The notes below the pieces were generated by a model that worked only from the letters and a program-made list of their open reading frames with translations, was not told the origin of the DNA and ran no database searches. A program made the translations under genes and the position numbers. From the NCBI RefSeq assembly GCF_025399195.1, contig NW_026252122.1, positions 164,549 to 228,548 on the forward strand: a stretch of 64,000 nucleotides of DNA. Direction: 5' to 3'. Of this stretch, positions 12,409-25,233 are shown one piece after another. This DNA comes from Umbelopsis ramanniana AG (taxonomy: Eukaryota > Mucoromycota > Umbelopsidomycetes > Umbelopsidales > Umbelopsidaceae). Each line of letters begins with the position of its first letter. Position 1 is the first letter of the stretch.

Positions 12409-12817
12409 TGAAGTGGTAAAAACGGCGCAATGGACAGAGAACGTGTCTACCGCTATGTTAAAGATTTTTAGTCTTTCTTGTGTATAACTTTAGTATCAAT
12501 AGAATACTTGTGTGCGTTATTTGTAAAGATCTGCCGCCGTATCTATGTACTCAATTCTACCTTACATATTTTTTCGCCTGTTATGAAATACATTATATTG
12601 CTGCTTGAAATAATGAATGAAGAATCAAACTCATTGGTTGCATGACTGCTTCTTTTTGTCGCCGTTCAAATTCTCTAAACCTTCCTCATTGCCTTCGCCT
12701 TTTCTCTCTCCTCAGCTCACGCTCAGAGAACAGCGTTTAAAGTCTAACGCAAGGCGCAGAACATCCATACCGAACCTCAGAATACGCTACGTTGATCGAA
12801 CAATACAATAACTTGAT
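12409..12817. other. Intergenic region between tricalbin and PHD genes
   Basis: Tricalbin 3' flank and PHD gene promoter. The pyrimidine-rich stretch around 12,650-12,720 is probably core promoter or leader of the PHD gene. No gene seen. Confidence 0.4.
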
Positions 12818-14868
12818 ATGAGTAAGTCAGACTCTCATCTCTTTCCTGGCACCCTCTTCCTTTTTTTTTTTCTCGGGAAATCTCTTTCTACTTGTTATGC
12901 GAATGGGCGTCAATGCTTTGTTCGCGAGTACCCTTCGCTTGGAATGATTCACTCACTGGTGTTGCTCTTAGCTGCAGATAGACCAAGGCGAGCAAGAGCC
13001 GGAAGAAACCAACAAAAACTTCAAAGATTGCCGTCGGTGTCCTCCGATGACGATAGTTCTGACGAAAATTCAGTAACTCGATGCATTTGCCACAAAATCC
13101 GTAAGCTCTTTTCCACTTGTCCAGCGTATTGTTTCAAAAGCACTAATAAAAATGAGCCTCTCTTGTTGTAGATAATGATGGAATGATGGTGCAGTGTGAT
13201 AATTGCAACGTATGGCAGCACTGCCCCTGCGTAGGTCTGGAAGGTATCTCTGAAGACGAAATGCCCGATCAGTACTATTGTGAAGAATGCAAGCCTGAAA
13301 ATCACGTTATGGTAGATTCATATGGAAGGTGAGTTATTCGTTGGCGATTTGGGCTGTCTAGGGCTCTATTGAAGTTACTAATTTTTTTTTGTGCGTGTGT
13401 AATTTTTTTTTTTCTTCCTCCCCCTCTTTTGCTATGCAATGCTATCTTCAGGTACCGTCGAGTATATGATCCCAAAGGTCTTATACAACAAAGTCAAAGA
13501 GCGCATAAGAAGAGAACCACGATGAATAGTGCTGATGCAACAGACTCTATTCCCGAACTTTACCAAATACTCGCGTCAGATAATAACGGCCATCCACCTG
13601 AATCTATTAGCCCTTCCATGACTTCGGATACCATAACAGCCACCACAGCTGCTACTAACAGCACCAGCACTACCTTAGACATTGATGATACCATTGGCCC
13701 TAGGTTCTCAAAGCGCCGACGAAGCACCACCAGTACCAGCGATACCTCTCGATCAGCTCAAGCCACTAAACGGGACCTTTTGGTGAAGCCATCGCGGTCG
13801 ACTTCTCCAACCGCGCTCAAGCAAAACGTGGATCAAGAAAACAAGACAAACGGTCGTGGAACCAAGCGTCGAACGGTATCAGATAGATCTGCAAAATTGC
13901 GTGCCAGCGCAAGCCCTCAAATAGCATTCAAGGAATTACCGGATGGCATCAATACCAGACGAAGAGGAGGTAATCTCGACATAAGGCAAAAATCAAGTGA
14001 AGCAGGAGAGGTACAAGATATGGAAGGCGAAGATGAACAGGAGAATGAAGCGCAAAACGGACATACCATTACTAGACGACGGGGGGCTGCGGCAGCTAAC
14101 AGTCGCACCAAGAAGCTCAGCAATGAACCTCGGCGGCGAGGGAAAGCAGTAGCTGCAAGCCCACTTTCTCCCAATCTTGACCGACATGTTCCTAGCAAAC
14201 ATAGTCCGTTAATCACACATAAGGAAGATATGGACACAAAGATTCGTGCTCCTCTATCGCCTTATGAAGAACGTCTTTCTGATACCGAAAGCCCTCGCAT
14301 GCGTGCCAAAACACCTCCAACAAAGATACGCTACCCATCCAATAAGATGTCCCTTGGCGACATGGATAAACGTGCGTCTCAAATTCTGAGATACATCAAC
14401 CGTATGCAACTGACAATGACCAAGAAGCAACGCTCTGGGTATCATCGACAAGATGCGCATGCACAAATTGATCCAGTGTTGATATCTAAACCCTTGACGG
14501 AGAATTGTAGTAACGGAAATATCAATGGTAACAACAAACTGGTGGGTGAACTAGAGGTAGCGTCTGGTAACGCGCCAGCCATAGTGTTGCAGCGATCCTT
14601 GTCCATTAGTTCCATGGCTTCATCGCTCAGCAGTGCATCAACTATACCACTCAATGAAGATGACGGTAAATCGACGAAAGGAGAGGAAGAGGAAAAGTGT
14701 TGCATTCCAGCACCAGAACATGCCACAGCACTTGAAATCATGGATAGGCTGGCTTGCGAACTGGTAAAATTTCAAACTCGATTTGGTCCTCAAAAGAGCC
14801 ACACCCACTCAGAACAAGGTCGACATAACCACCAACCAGACGATCGATTGCCTGTACGCAGTGTATGA
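12818..14868 (+). CDS. PHD-finger chromatin protein, Cti6-like
   Basis: Four exons (12818-12821, 12978-13100, 13172-13328, 13452-14868) give 566 aa. The first coding exon is only ATGA, followed by a strong GTAAGT donor. A PHD finger spans residues 40-95: CIC, then CDNC, then HCPC, then CEEC, the usual C4-H-C3 zinc ligands. The rest is basic and disordered with many Ser/Pro phosphosite-like motifs, plus a short conserved-looking helix (MDKRASQILRYINRMQL). PHD fingers read histone H3 tails. Cti6 of the Rpd3L deacetylase complex has a similar N-terminal PHD plus disordered tail, but that match is inference. The basic leader (NRPRRARAGRNQQK) could be a nuclear signal. Confidence 0.82.
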
Positions 14869-15295
14869 ATCCACTGAAACTCGCTCGCCCAGTCATATAC
14901 ACCTCTCATCCTGACATCGTATACCCTCGTCCCTTCTTTATACACCTCCCCATTCACGCGCTAAAATCTTTTTTGATCACCCAACGCAATCCACCATAAA
15001 AACAAAAGAGAGCATCCCAAATCTCAATCCTCGTCACCTACATCTTCTTCTGTCAACCCTTCTGTGTCTCATTTTTTTTTTGGTCTTCTTCCTCTTTTAA
15101 TCAAAGATTCCCTTTTGTTCTTATTGCATTGTGCAAAAATTTTTTTGGCACACCACGTAGTGCCTACCAACGTAGGTGTTCTGGTAGACCTGGCTTGAAT
15201 CCAGAACACATATATATAAAATCAACGAATTAGTTAAAGTAGGTTGCGTAGGCTTGTTTATGAGTTTATATTTGGAATGATTTATATTGTGGATT
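14869..15295. other. Convergent 3' region between the PHD and importin genes
   Basis: Tail-to-tail 3' flanks with T-rich runs. No gene seen. Confidence 0.4.
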
Positions 15296-18200
15296 TTATG
15301 CCAATTGTTGTGCTTGTCCATGTTGTTCTACAAGATATACATTAGCCTATAGGTGTGCTGGCTGGCAACGATAACAATTTTGACACTCACCTGCAGTGGA
15401 TAGAATATCCATCAATTGCTGCTGCTGCTCAATGTTGAGACTGGATGTCAATAGAGTGTATGACTGTGCTTGGGTTTGCTGTAAATCTGGTTCAAGAGGT
15501 TGGACAGTGGGTGATTAGCACTTGAGGGAAAAATGTAAGACACCGCGGTGGAGTCGTGCAAACTGCTTACTTTTGAATGCATGTGCAAAGGTGATATATG
15601 GATCGACATTGTCAAGGGGAGACTCAAACAAAATCTCTTCTCCAATCTCTTCTTCCTCCTCCTCGTCATCCGTCGCCTGACTTGCAGCCCCATTGGCTTG
15701 CTGGGCAAGGAACTCAAGGTACTCGGCATCCTCATCCTCCACATCGTCGTCTTCATCTACATCCCAAGTCTATTAGCCTAAGGAGATTCATGCCACTTGC
15801 TCATATGCGGTACACTTACTGTCATCCTCGCCGTTGTCGGTGCTATTTTCATCTGTGGTATCCGCCGTGGCTTCCGAAGCCTCATCGTCAGGAATATCTC
15901 CAGTGTAATAGCGCTCCATCTCTTCTCGATCTATAATAATTTTGGTCAATGTACACATCCTACAGCCATGGTACGTAGACCAGCGAGCTTACTTTGAATA
16001 GCTTTAGGAAGCGTTTGGAATGCAGTGATGATAGCATCCAACATACTGGGCCATCCATCTCGGAGAGAAGTGGGTACTTGGTCAAATGGCATGTCCAATA
16101 TCGCACAAAGTGATACTACGATCAGCTTCTTGTCATGTACTCTACAAATCCACCATCAGGAACCCTATTTCACATTAAAACAACCTGAACGTATGAAATG
16201 GCCACGTACCTGGAGAATTTTGGTACAGTCTGGAACCAAAGACTAAAGAATCCTTTAATCCATTGGTTCTCTTCTAGGAGTCGAATGGTAAGTGCCGGAT
16301 TGTAGTGGAGACTGTTGATGACCACTTCGAGGCAGTGCACGCGGAATTCGACCGTCTTCATGGAATTGGCAAATATGAATTGGAAAGCAAGGTTTAGGAA
16401 CGGTGGGATGTAGGAGTCGATGTGGCCGCGACAGTTGAGTAGCATAGATTCAATGAGTTTGCACGCGCACACCCGATCACTCTCGCCCAAGCGATCGCTG
16501 TTCATGACCTATGAAAGTGAGAGGTTTAACATAATTGCATGGGGATGTTGTCGTCAAAAAGTTGAGCTCTTACCGTTTCAATAATGTCATACATCATGGC
16601 TTGATGCTCTTGGCTTGAGCAAATGACTTGATGGCCGTATGAAATATAATTATCAAGGCACGGAAGCATTTCTTGAAACAAGGTCATTAGTCCAATTGCA
16701 TTACTATCGTCGCTTTGCGCATGATATTGGGTACTTACCATCCATAAAGTCAACAGCCGAGGTCTTGAAAGCCTTGTAAATAAGGCCGAGTACATTCCAC
16801 ATTGGTTCACTAATGGTCTTTGCTGAAAATGTGCAAGAATCGATGATCTCAAATATCTCGTCATATAAATCTGTTTGCAGAAAGGGCAGTCAAGATGGAT
16901 GGTGGGTTACAAAATGTCTGGCAAGGATGCGAATAGCAAGATTTTGTTTTACCGATGATAGAATTTTCAAGAGTATAGGAGATGACAGGCTGTAGCACTG
17001 TTTCCAATTGACTGAGCATTTCGGGAGTACTTTGAAGACTGAGAATAAGGGTACCAATAGTCTTGAGCACACCCATAGCAGCCATGATCTTGTCAGCTAC
17101 GCCGTCTGTATTGATTGATCCAGACAATACGTCTTCCTCGGTGATATCCTTTTGTGCTTGCGAAACATCCTCCATGATGCGCAAGAACGTATCTCTCTAT
17201 ATGTGACAATGAATCAGAAATGGATCACGAGCGGAACTTTTTGAAAGTGTACTCTTTCACATACCAACTGGGTACAGAGCTGAACGGCAAAAGGCACCAA
17301 TTGTTCAGCAAAAATTTCAACGAATTCCTCCATCACATTAGCAAGCACGTCCGCGTCAATCTCGTTTGTCAAGTTCAGAAGTTCTAATGCCATGCGCAGG
17401 TAAGTACCATGTATATGAACATGTCTAGCGTAAGCATAATGTACATACCTTGCATGATGAAAGGCAAGTTTGGTACCATGGCGTCTCGTACTAAGCGTTG
17501 AATGTATTAGTACCGTACCGGACCATGACTTGATCCACCTTCAACTTACCAATTTCATGTCTGATCATTGGCTGAAGCGCTAATGCAGCATGCACTTTGA
17601 CAGGAAGCTCATTATCCTTCAAACAACCAAGTAGGCTATTGTACAAGATGGATAAATTCTGAATGATAGATAACATTAGGTTTTTGTTTCATGCATGTGC
17701 GGTCATAACTTCACTTACTTCTTCACTAGCAAAGTCGAAATCGCTAAACTGACGAGTAATACTGCAAGCCTGTGTAGACAAATCGATCAGTGGACATTGA
17801 GTACATATAGTGGTAGTAAAGAAGGCACTCACTCTGGCTCTTAAGAATGGGAATGGACTGTTGAACTCGGGAAATACGTGTGCGACAAAGAAAGGCTCCA
17901 TCATGGATGCGACCGTTTGCTAAAGAGATACCTGATAAGAGACGTGGTAGTGTACCAATTTTTTTTTTTTTCAATGTCCCGGGCCATACCTTTGACAAAA
18001 TTTCATTTGAAAGACAACCGACAATGTTCAAAGCGCCATCCTTTTCCTTTCCGTTGCGAAGCTCGGGAGCAGTTGTTAAATATTTGGTCAAGAGTTCATT
18101 GGTAAAGGTCAAGATTGTCATGAAGGTCTGCTTTCGTCTGTGCCTTGCCATATCTATCAGCAGATTACTGGCATGCATCTGTGCTGAGTGGAAATCTTCA

Positions 18201-19915
18201 AGGGGATCTAAGGGGAGCATGTTCGTGAATATGCTATAGTGGTGCAGTGTGATAAAACTGGTGGTATTGGCTAACCTATTTTCTTGTGAACGAACTCTAC
18301 AGGGTCTTCTGACCACAGTTCAGCGTCCGAATCTGAAAAGCACATTTGAGGGAAGATGAAGTAGGCTATCAGCGATTCGCTGTGCGGTTTGACCAATTGC
18401 CACATGGTTTTGTTTTTTATGCTGGAACCAAACAGAATTGGTGTTAGAGAATACACGCTCATCAACGCACCGTGGCCATGAAAGACGCAAAATTTCAACT
18501 TACCAATCGGTAAGAAAAGCAGCAATCAAAGCCATGCATTTGCTCGATAGCCAAACCTCCTTTTTGACCCAAGTATCCACTTGCTTGAGGTAGGCATGCA
18601 AGATATCTGGGGCAAAGTTTGCAACAAAGTGCTTGGCGAACCCCATGTATTTTGTGTTGCTCCCTGGGAGCAGTGTTGGGTTACCATAGCGAGTGAAAAT
18701 TCGGTTCAAGCAATGGTACGCCCACTTTTTAGCCTTCCACCACAACATCCTCTCTCTCTCGTCTTCGGATATGGTCATCTCATTCTCAACCTTCTTGTCT
18801 ACCAGTTGTAAAAACAAAGTACCCCATGCTACCAGGGAGGCTGGGTCTTGTAACGTTTTAGGAAAATCCGACTAAAGGACGGAGCATCATTGTTAGCCTT
18901 GTGATGCTATGTTGGAGGAGGCTCGCACAAAACAAAACAAAACTTGCCTGAATAGCACCGTAATATGACTTGAGAGCTAGTTTCAACATCTCAGCTGCCT
19001 CTTCGCTTTGTTGATTCACAAGATTGGAAACTGTAGTTTGTACAGTTGGAAACAGGAGCTTCACAGCCTGCTGCAACGGCTCTCGGCCATCAACAGATTT
19101 CCACCTGATAGGGAATTATTCATTACTGGGTCCTCATATAACTGTCATCACAAATAGATGTCTACAGTCACACTTACTGGTATATTTTCACCACCTCCCT
19201 TAATGCTAATAGCCCGACATAAACGGTATCGGCATCTTGTGAAGTTAACGATGCTTGTAGCTGATGAACCAGATCAGGCCATTGGCCGGGAAAATCAGAT
19301 GTCAAGATGGTATTGAGCGACGCAGTGAGTTGTACTCTGTTAAGCACAAGTTAGAATTTGTAAGCATGATATGAAGGGTTTATACACCGTATCTTACTTG
19401 ACAGCTTGCGGGACCTTGGTCATAACGTTCAGCAGTTGCTCCTTGATGACCACTCGCTCTGCCGGATCAATCGGAGACACCGAAGGGGATATCCTGGAAG
19501 TGTCCCATGCTTTACTTATTCTGTTTTTGAAGTAAATGGCAGCTGCGAGAACAACAAAAGGGTAGGGTCAGTGCCTTTGAGCTCCACGGGTGGGCCCAAT
19601 GCGTACATAGACTGAAACCTGACCGTCCCCGCACTATTTCTGAGTTCAATCGTATATGTTTTGAAACTCACCTGCTTGACGTGCTCCAAGTTCAGTCTCT
19701 TGGTTCGAAAGGATATGTAGAACAGTGGTCAGAAAACCGTTTTGGCCATCAATCTGGAAAAAGCAAAAACGCGTGTCACAGAAATGTCAGATTGCCAACA
19801 ACGGCAAAGGAGAATCAAGGCTTACATTTCGTATAGTCAATTCGGCTTGCTTATGAACATTTGGATCGGGATGGTAGGTGGCAACAAAGAGCTGATATAC
19901 TGAGTTGGGGTCCAT
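15296..19915 (-). CDS. Importin-beta family nuclear transport receptor (IPO7/8, Sxm1/Nmd5 type)
   Basis: About twenty short exons on the minus strand encode a HEAT-repeat protein of roughly 1000 aa. The N-terminus MDPNSVYQLFVATYHPDPN followed by RQAAAIYFKNRISKAW is the importin-beta N-terminal (Ran-binding) domain with the IPO7/Sxm1 signature. An internal segment (WWKAKKWAYHCLNRIFTRYG) also fits that group. The C-terminus has the typical acidic stretch (DDEEEEEEIGEE). After it, two small exons restore LQQTQAQSYTLLTSSLN and end ...QHGQAQQLA with the stop at 15296-15298. These receptors import ribosomal proteins, histones and some kinases. Exon ends here include 19826-19915 and 19672-19753. An upstream ATG at 20153-20155 (MDDKYFIHI) could be spliced in front, but the family start argues for 19915. 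Confidence 0.9.
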
Positions 19916-20401
19916 GGAATCCGACGCTGACTCGATCCACTAAAGGGGGGAGGGAGGGAATTAGAAAGGGGTTACTCAACTCGAAGGTTACGAAAAAAAA
20001 AAAATCTTTAGCATTTCGGTCCCTGAATTTTTTGAGTTCATAGGCTCTGCGCTTGGGGTTTATGCTGGAAACAAAAGACTTCAAAAGAAGAACTGAAGAC
20101 ACTGCTTTACATGCCAAACACGACATACTATGTGAATAAAATACTTATCATCCATGTTTGCGTTTTCTAGCATCTCTATGAACCATCGCCGCACTAGTAA
20201 CACTCAAGCTCACCCTAATGATCCACCACTACGTCAGGTACCCCCAAAGTGCACAGTTACTTCCCACACACTCACTGCCTTCTACGTCAAACTAACCAGA
20301 CAATGCGCTACGATAGAATTTGGAAAAGCTTTATTATTGAGCTCTGCTCAGCTACACCAGAAAAAACTGTACAATTTTTCATCAACAACCTAAATGTGCG
20401 T
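19916..20401. other. Region between the importin and SCP2 genes
   Basis: Promoter and leader of the minus-strand importin gene and 3' flank of the SCP2 gene. It contains a possible 5'-UTR intron (donor near 20,128, acceptor near 19,940). No other gene seen. Confidence 0.4.
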
Positions 20402-20947
20402 TTACAGCTTGGCCTTGTTGACCTGGGTATCAATGACCTGCTTGAACACAGAATCCAACTTCATAGCCAGCATCAGTTGGCCTCTAGCCTTAAGCTTGCC
20501 AGTCATGTAAGCCTTTTGACCTAGATGTAAATGGAATGTCAGTCACTGCCCGAATGCTATTGGCTACCAAACATATGCACTTACCATTGAGCTTGCCAGA
20601 AGCAAGGTCAATAAAGTCGTTGTCCTTGATGGTAATGCTAACACTGGGCTTAGCCTTGCCCTTGCCCTTGTAGAGTTCACCTTCGCCATCCTTTCTCAAA
20701 TCAATGGTGAAAATCTGCTCCTTTCCATCGGAATTCTTAATAACGAATTCAAAAACGCCATTGACCTAAGACAAAGGATGTGTTAGTTGGAGGTATCATG
20801 GCCAGCACTGTCCAGATTCAAACACTGTACCTGCTTCAAGAGCTTGGCCTTCTCTTCGGCGGAGAGACCGTTTTGAAGAGCATCCTTAAGGTTAGCAAGA
20901 AGCTCAGAGGATTGGAATCCGGGAGTTACAATTTCTTCGTTGGACAT
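20402..20947 (-). CDS. SCP2 sterol-carrier domain protein with peroxisomal AKL signal
   Basis: Three exons (20831-20947, 20585-20765, 20402-20520) give 138 aa made entirely of an SCP2 domain. Family features seen are FTIDLRKDGEGELYKG, ITIKDNDFIDLASGKLNGQ and ARGQLMLAMKLDSVF. The last three residues are AKL, a type-1 peroxisomal targeting signal, as in Candida and Yarrowia SCP2 proteins. The domain binds sterols and fatty acyl-CoA, so a role in peroxisomal lipid metabolism is likely. A TATAAAAG lies on the minus strand at 20996-21003, about 50 bp before the start codon. The gene is missed if introns are ignored. Confidence 0.93.
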
Positions 20948-21618
20948 GTCGTAAGAGTTGAAAGAAGTATGTACACTACTTTTGAAATATCGCTACTTTT
21001 ATATTTTGTGACTTAAAATTTGGGGACGAAGTTCATTATCCGCTGGGGTTAGAGCCAATCGTTCTTCCCAATCGTTGCATTTCCTTTTGCGTCAAAACAA
21101 GCTGACTATTCCTGAAGCATGGCTCCCATTGTCAGTTTGGGGTCTATATTATCATGTGAAAGCCCTTTTTTGTGGAGAAGTTGATACACTGAAATAGTCT
21201 ACGGTCGATGGTTCTCCCCCAACGCATCATACCTAGTTACTATTTCATGTGAACCAAAGGCAAGACGGTCAAATCACTAGCAAAAGGTCATAGAACAGTT
21301 GATGTTGGTATTCATGAATCGGCCATTTCATCAGCCAAACGCCACTCTCTTACATCAACAAGTTGATCCCAACTTTACTTAATTCAGTTCAGCTGGTGAT
21401 GTAAGACCGCTTTACCATAAAGCTCATTGTGTAGCGTGCTAAATCCCACGGAGGCATGGTATTATCCCATGCTTGCACGTCAAGTTCTGTCTCAAGACTA
21501 CAATGGGTGATTATTCTCCATTAACCCACTATCCGGTTTTGTTCGCAAATAGCACAATGTTCGCTTGTATTATCTCATGCAAAATAATTTGAATAAGAAA
21601 AGATTAAACTCAAGCGAT
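20948..21618. other. Intergenic region between the SCP2 and dehydrogenase genes
   Basis: Promoter of the SCP2 gene (TATA box at 20996-21003, minus) and 3' flank of the dehydrogenase gene. No gene seen. Confidence 0.4.
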
Positions 21619-22968
21619 CTAAGATGTGAAATATTGCTTGTGTTCAGGAATAGGCGTAAGAAGCTTATCAGTAGTAAGTGATGCTTCAGTATTTTTCAAT
21701 GTGAGTTGTTCCATCATTAACTCAGTTTCGAGCGTGTTGGTGCCAACATGAGGGAGGAGGGTTGCTCTTGGATGCGTGAGTAATCCTGGGTGAATTTTAG
21801 GTTCCTGAAAATAATTTTAATGTGTGAGATGTATATAAGCCTTTACACGCGGCAAATCGTTTTAGCACTCACCTCTTCAAATACATCTAGCCCAACAGCA
21901 GAGACTTTTCCACTTTCCAAAGCTTTGACAAGCGCAGCTTCATCAATCACTTTGCCTCGCGCTGTGTTCACGATAATGACCCCGTCCTTGCACTTTGCAA
22001 GCTCACGTGCCGCAAGCAAGTGCGTGGTTTCCTTGCTCAATGGTACGCTCACCGATATAATATCTGATGTTTTAAGCAGCGTTTCAAAGTCAACATAGGT
22101 TGCATGATACTTTTCTTCCACTATATCACGGGCAAAAAACGTATTTCAGAATATGAAAATATGTGTCAGGATTCAATGCTTGATGTTCATTCCACTACAA
22201 CAGATATTGAAATACCTTCTTCGGGAAGCCGAGATCGATTGTGGTATTGAATTTGCATTTCGAATCCGTGTGCTCGTTGGGCAATTGCTTTTCCAATTCC
22301 GCCCATGCCTAGGATACCTAATTTCTTGCCTTCTGGGTTGGTACCCATAAATATACCGGCGTTCCAGCGACCTATTAACTCACGTAGTTTAGCACTGGAA
22401 CCACTACAATATATCTGTAGACAAATTACCTTCTCTCAAGTTTTTTTCCGACTGAATAATGTTCCTGCAAGCATTCAGTAACAAGATCATGGCTATATCG
22501 GCTGTAGCCTATTACAAAACGTCAGTGGTCGAGAATCTATTCAGCGCTTATTTGATGCAACTTACAGTATCAACAGCGCCTGGCGTATTGGATACGTAGA
22601 TTCCGCGTTTAGCCGCAGCGTTGATATCGACACTGTCATAACCGGCAGCGTTGCTACATATGAATTTGACACTGGCTCCAGCTATATCAGCATCGTCACC
22701 TTCTGAACCTTGAACCATAAAATGGTTTACTCACTGACCTTTGTGGAAGGTGGCGTATAAGCTCTTCATCGAATGAACCTATGTACTTGGCAGACGTTGA
22801 CTCTCGATAGATGGTTTTCACTCCTTGATACTTGGATTTGCATAGTTCAAAGAACTCTGGTCGTGAAACTTGAGGAAGATGATGAACGGTATGAAGCTTT
22901 GAAAGAGCTTCCAGCTCTTTTAATGCAAAATGAACACAGCCAGCTATTAGTACGCTGGGTTTACTCAT
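21619..22968 (-). CDS. D-isomer-specific 2-hydroxyacid dehydrogenase (glyoxylate/hydroxypyruvate reductase-like)
   Basis: About six exons. The first is 22731-22968 (MSKPSVLIAG); the last is 21619 to about 21,804 (EPKIHPGLL to PEHKQYFTS). The Rossmann motif is GILGMGGIGKAIA. The catalytic trio is visible: Arg in NTARGKVID, Glu in DVFEEEP, His in LPHVGTNT. Before the active site lies FICSNAAGYDSVDI. The strand after the glycine loop ends in YHNRSR; its arginines suggest NADPH use, as in GRHPR and yeast Gor1. The enzyme would reduce glyoxylate, hydroxypyruvate or related 2-keto acids. Exon 1 most likely ends at 22731, because only that donor joins in frame to the exon starting at 22681. The gene shares a 143-bp divergent promoter with the mL58 gene. 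Confidence 0.9.
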
Positions 22969-23111
22969 GATGATAAGAAGTGGTTCAGGCGTGGATTCAA
23001 TTCTTAGAAATTTTGTTGAACATGAATAAGTCACGTGCACGGCCTTGTCTGTATTTTTTTTCGTTTGGTGACAGCGGATTTGATATTTTTCCAACATCAA
23101 CAAAAGAAAAA
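22969..23111. promoter_or_regulatory. Short divergent promoter (dehydrogenase / mL58)
   Basis: Only 143 bp separate the two start codons of the divergently transcribed genes, so both must share this promoter. It includes a CACGTG-like CACGTGCAC at about 23,032-23,040. Confidence 0.5.
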
Positions 23112-23561
23112 ATGCTTCGATTCACACAATTGTCTAGGCATTCTGCTAGCCAAATTCGACAGTATGCTACAAAGTCAAAGACAACCAACTTGACATCAAA
23201 GGCTCGAGTACCTACTGTCGAAAATGTCCTTCCCGACGGCACCATTTTCATCACTCGTCTTGCCCTGTCCACTCCAGAAAGCTCAAAGGCCGCACCATTA
23301 CTTCACAAGAAGCCTCAAGCTGCCAGCAAGAAGTTGGGTGAATCTGAAATAGCGGAAATCAGAAAGCTGAGAGCAGAAAACCCTAGTCAATGGACTCGAA
23401 AAGCCTTGGCTGAGCGTTTTGGGTGCTCAGAATTTTTCATCTCCATTGTGTCCGGCAAGAAGCAGGCTGGTGTCTCCCAAGTAGGCGAGACAGTAACTGA
23501 GACTGGATACCGAAAGAAGCTTATTCACGATAATAGGGTTAAGCGCAGAGCTATGTGGTAA
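23112..23561 (+). CDS. Mitochondrial large-subunit ribosomal protein mL58 (MRPL20 family)
   Basis: Intronless, 149 aa. The N-terminus (MLRFTQLSRHSASQIRQYAT) is an Arg/Ser-rich mitochondrial presequence ending in the common RQYA processing context. The body contains LPDGTIFITRLA, ENPSQWTRKALAERFGCS and FISIVSG, matching the fungal Mrpl20/mL58 family, a structural protein of the mitochondrial large ribosomal subunit. The upstream in-frame codons have no coding texture, so the ATG at 23112 is chosen. Confidence 0.82.
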   Translation: MLRFTQLSRHSASQIRQYATKSKTTNLTSKARVPTVENVLPDGTIFITRLALSTPESSKAAPLLHKKPQAASKKLGESEIAEIRKLRAENPSQWTRKALAERFGCSEFFISIVSGKKQAGVSQVGETVTETGYRKKLIHDNRVKRRAMW

Positions 23562-23796
23562 AAGTCTGGAAAACCCAATATCACTGGCACCTCTTCTTCA
23601 TTCACATCATGTTGACAAGACATTACTGTACAAATAAAACAAATAATCTTTAGAAGACTTGATTCATGGTATTTGTATTAGCTGCCAAGGCAAGGTCATA
23701 ACGACGTGGCTGTTAAAGTGTCCATGTGCTCTGCCTTTATATTTCTGGAAATTTTCAGGACGTTTAGACCACCACTTGTCCTTTGCCAAATCATAA

Positions 23797-24818
23797 ATGT
23801 CAAGCTCAGCAGAAAGCAATTTTCGCAACAGCTTGCGAGGCTTTAACTCAAACTCTAGAGGAGGGGGAGTACAACTACCAACAAATACTAATGACGGAGG
23901 AAATGCATTTAGTCGAGGATGGTCGTCGTTTACATCCGGAGCGGTCGATGCCATGGACAATGCCCGCAGAACAGTGCAAGGATATGTTCCAGTCAATGCA
24001 CAGGAAGAAGTCGATGAGCCATGGTTCCAAATGTCAAGGTGGGAGGTAGGTTATCATGGTTTTCACCTTTTTAACTGCCAAGTCCTGCCAAGGCTAATGA
24101 CTCTCATTCCCGAATGGTAGCGATTAACAGCATGCGCTTTATGTATTGTCCTCGGATTAGCTTGCTTTGCCATGGTAAGTTGACGATGCTATAGGACATG
24201 AACAGAAGGAAAGGATCAATGATACTGATTGGTGTTGATCGGTTTAGGCGTTCTTCTTGTTCTTGCCAGTGCTGGTCCTTTTCCCCGGAAAATTTGCTGC
24301 CACGTTTACCTGTAAGTGAGATCTTTTGAAGCGTTGAGACGTTGGTTTTGTTTCCATTCTTATAACTACGTATGCTTTCTTAGTGGGCAGTATCTTGATG
24401 TTACTTAGCGTGGCATTGTTGCGAGGACCATGGGCACATGTCAAGCATATGATGTCTGTGGAGAGACTGCCATTTACTGCCGCTTACGTTGGTACTATGG
24501 CGCTGACGCTTTACTTTTCATTGGGGGTAAGTTTAACTGTACGCTTGCGTTAGCATGATATTATGACTAAATGAGTATGTATGCCGTAATCGTTTACAGG
24601 CACGTAACTACATTTTGACCATTATTGCGGCTGTCCTTCAAATAATTGCGCTTCTCTGGTAAGTGACCTATCTCCAGAAAATATATATCGATTGACAAGA
24701 GGTATAACCGTTTTGCACTTAAAGGTATTTCGGTTCGTATGTTCCAGGTGGCGTATCCACTCTTCGTTACGGATCATGGATGGTTGGAAGACAAGCTGCC
24801 ACTCTATTGCCTTTTTAA
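23797..24818 (+). CDS. SFT2: SFT2-family Golgi vesicle transport protein
   Basis: Six exons (23797-24045, 24121-24174, 24248-24311, 24384-24526, 24600-24658, 24725-24818) give 220 aa. The cytosolic N-terminus (MSSSAESNFRNSLRGF ... DEPWFQMSRWE) leads into four membrane spans with family motifs FLFLPVLVLFPGKFA, GPWAHVKHM, LYFSLGARNYI and the ending YVPGGVSTLRYGSWM. Sft2 helps fuse endosome-derived vesicles with the Golgi, acting with the t-SNARE Sed5. The protein ends ...QAATLLPF; the Tyr-x-Pro-Gly-Gly motif just before the last helix is diagnostic. Confidence 0.93.
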
Positions 24819-25233
24819 ACCATTTAATAAATTGTATGTATTTTGCTTTTTTTACACTGTTAGATTCGTTGAAAGGAGTAGAACACTTGATGGTTGGCTG
24901 GCAGATTAAGTTAGAACATCAGCATATCAACAACGTTTTTCATGTCACTTTCAATGAGTCTACTCAAGGTTAAATTTGGAAATTATAGGAAAGTGCAGTA
25001 CGCGGCCGTGTAAATCACTGGGGGAAGCTTGCGTTGCCCTTTCTGCCTTCTTGGATTGGGGGGAGTTATCTTTTACCGCACCCGGCCGCGTCAGCTTTGT
25101 GTTCAGATACAGAATCCGATCAAAACTGAAGGAAAATTTTCGGTCGGCGTTCCAAATAATATCGTATTAAAAATGTACAAAGTTAAAGCTTTGGATCGCT
25201 GCTTACACCATTTGATACACGAAAACCACCACT
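24819..25233. other. Intergenic region between SFT2 and the SDR gene
   Basis: Tandem plus-strand spacing: SFT2 3' flank, then the SDR promoter. No gene seen. Confidence 0.4.
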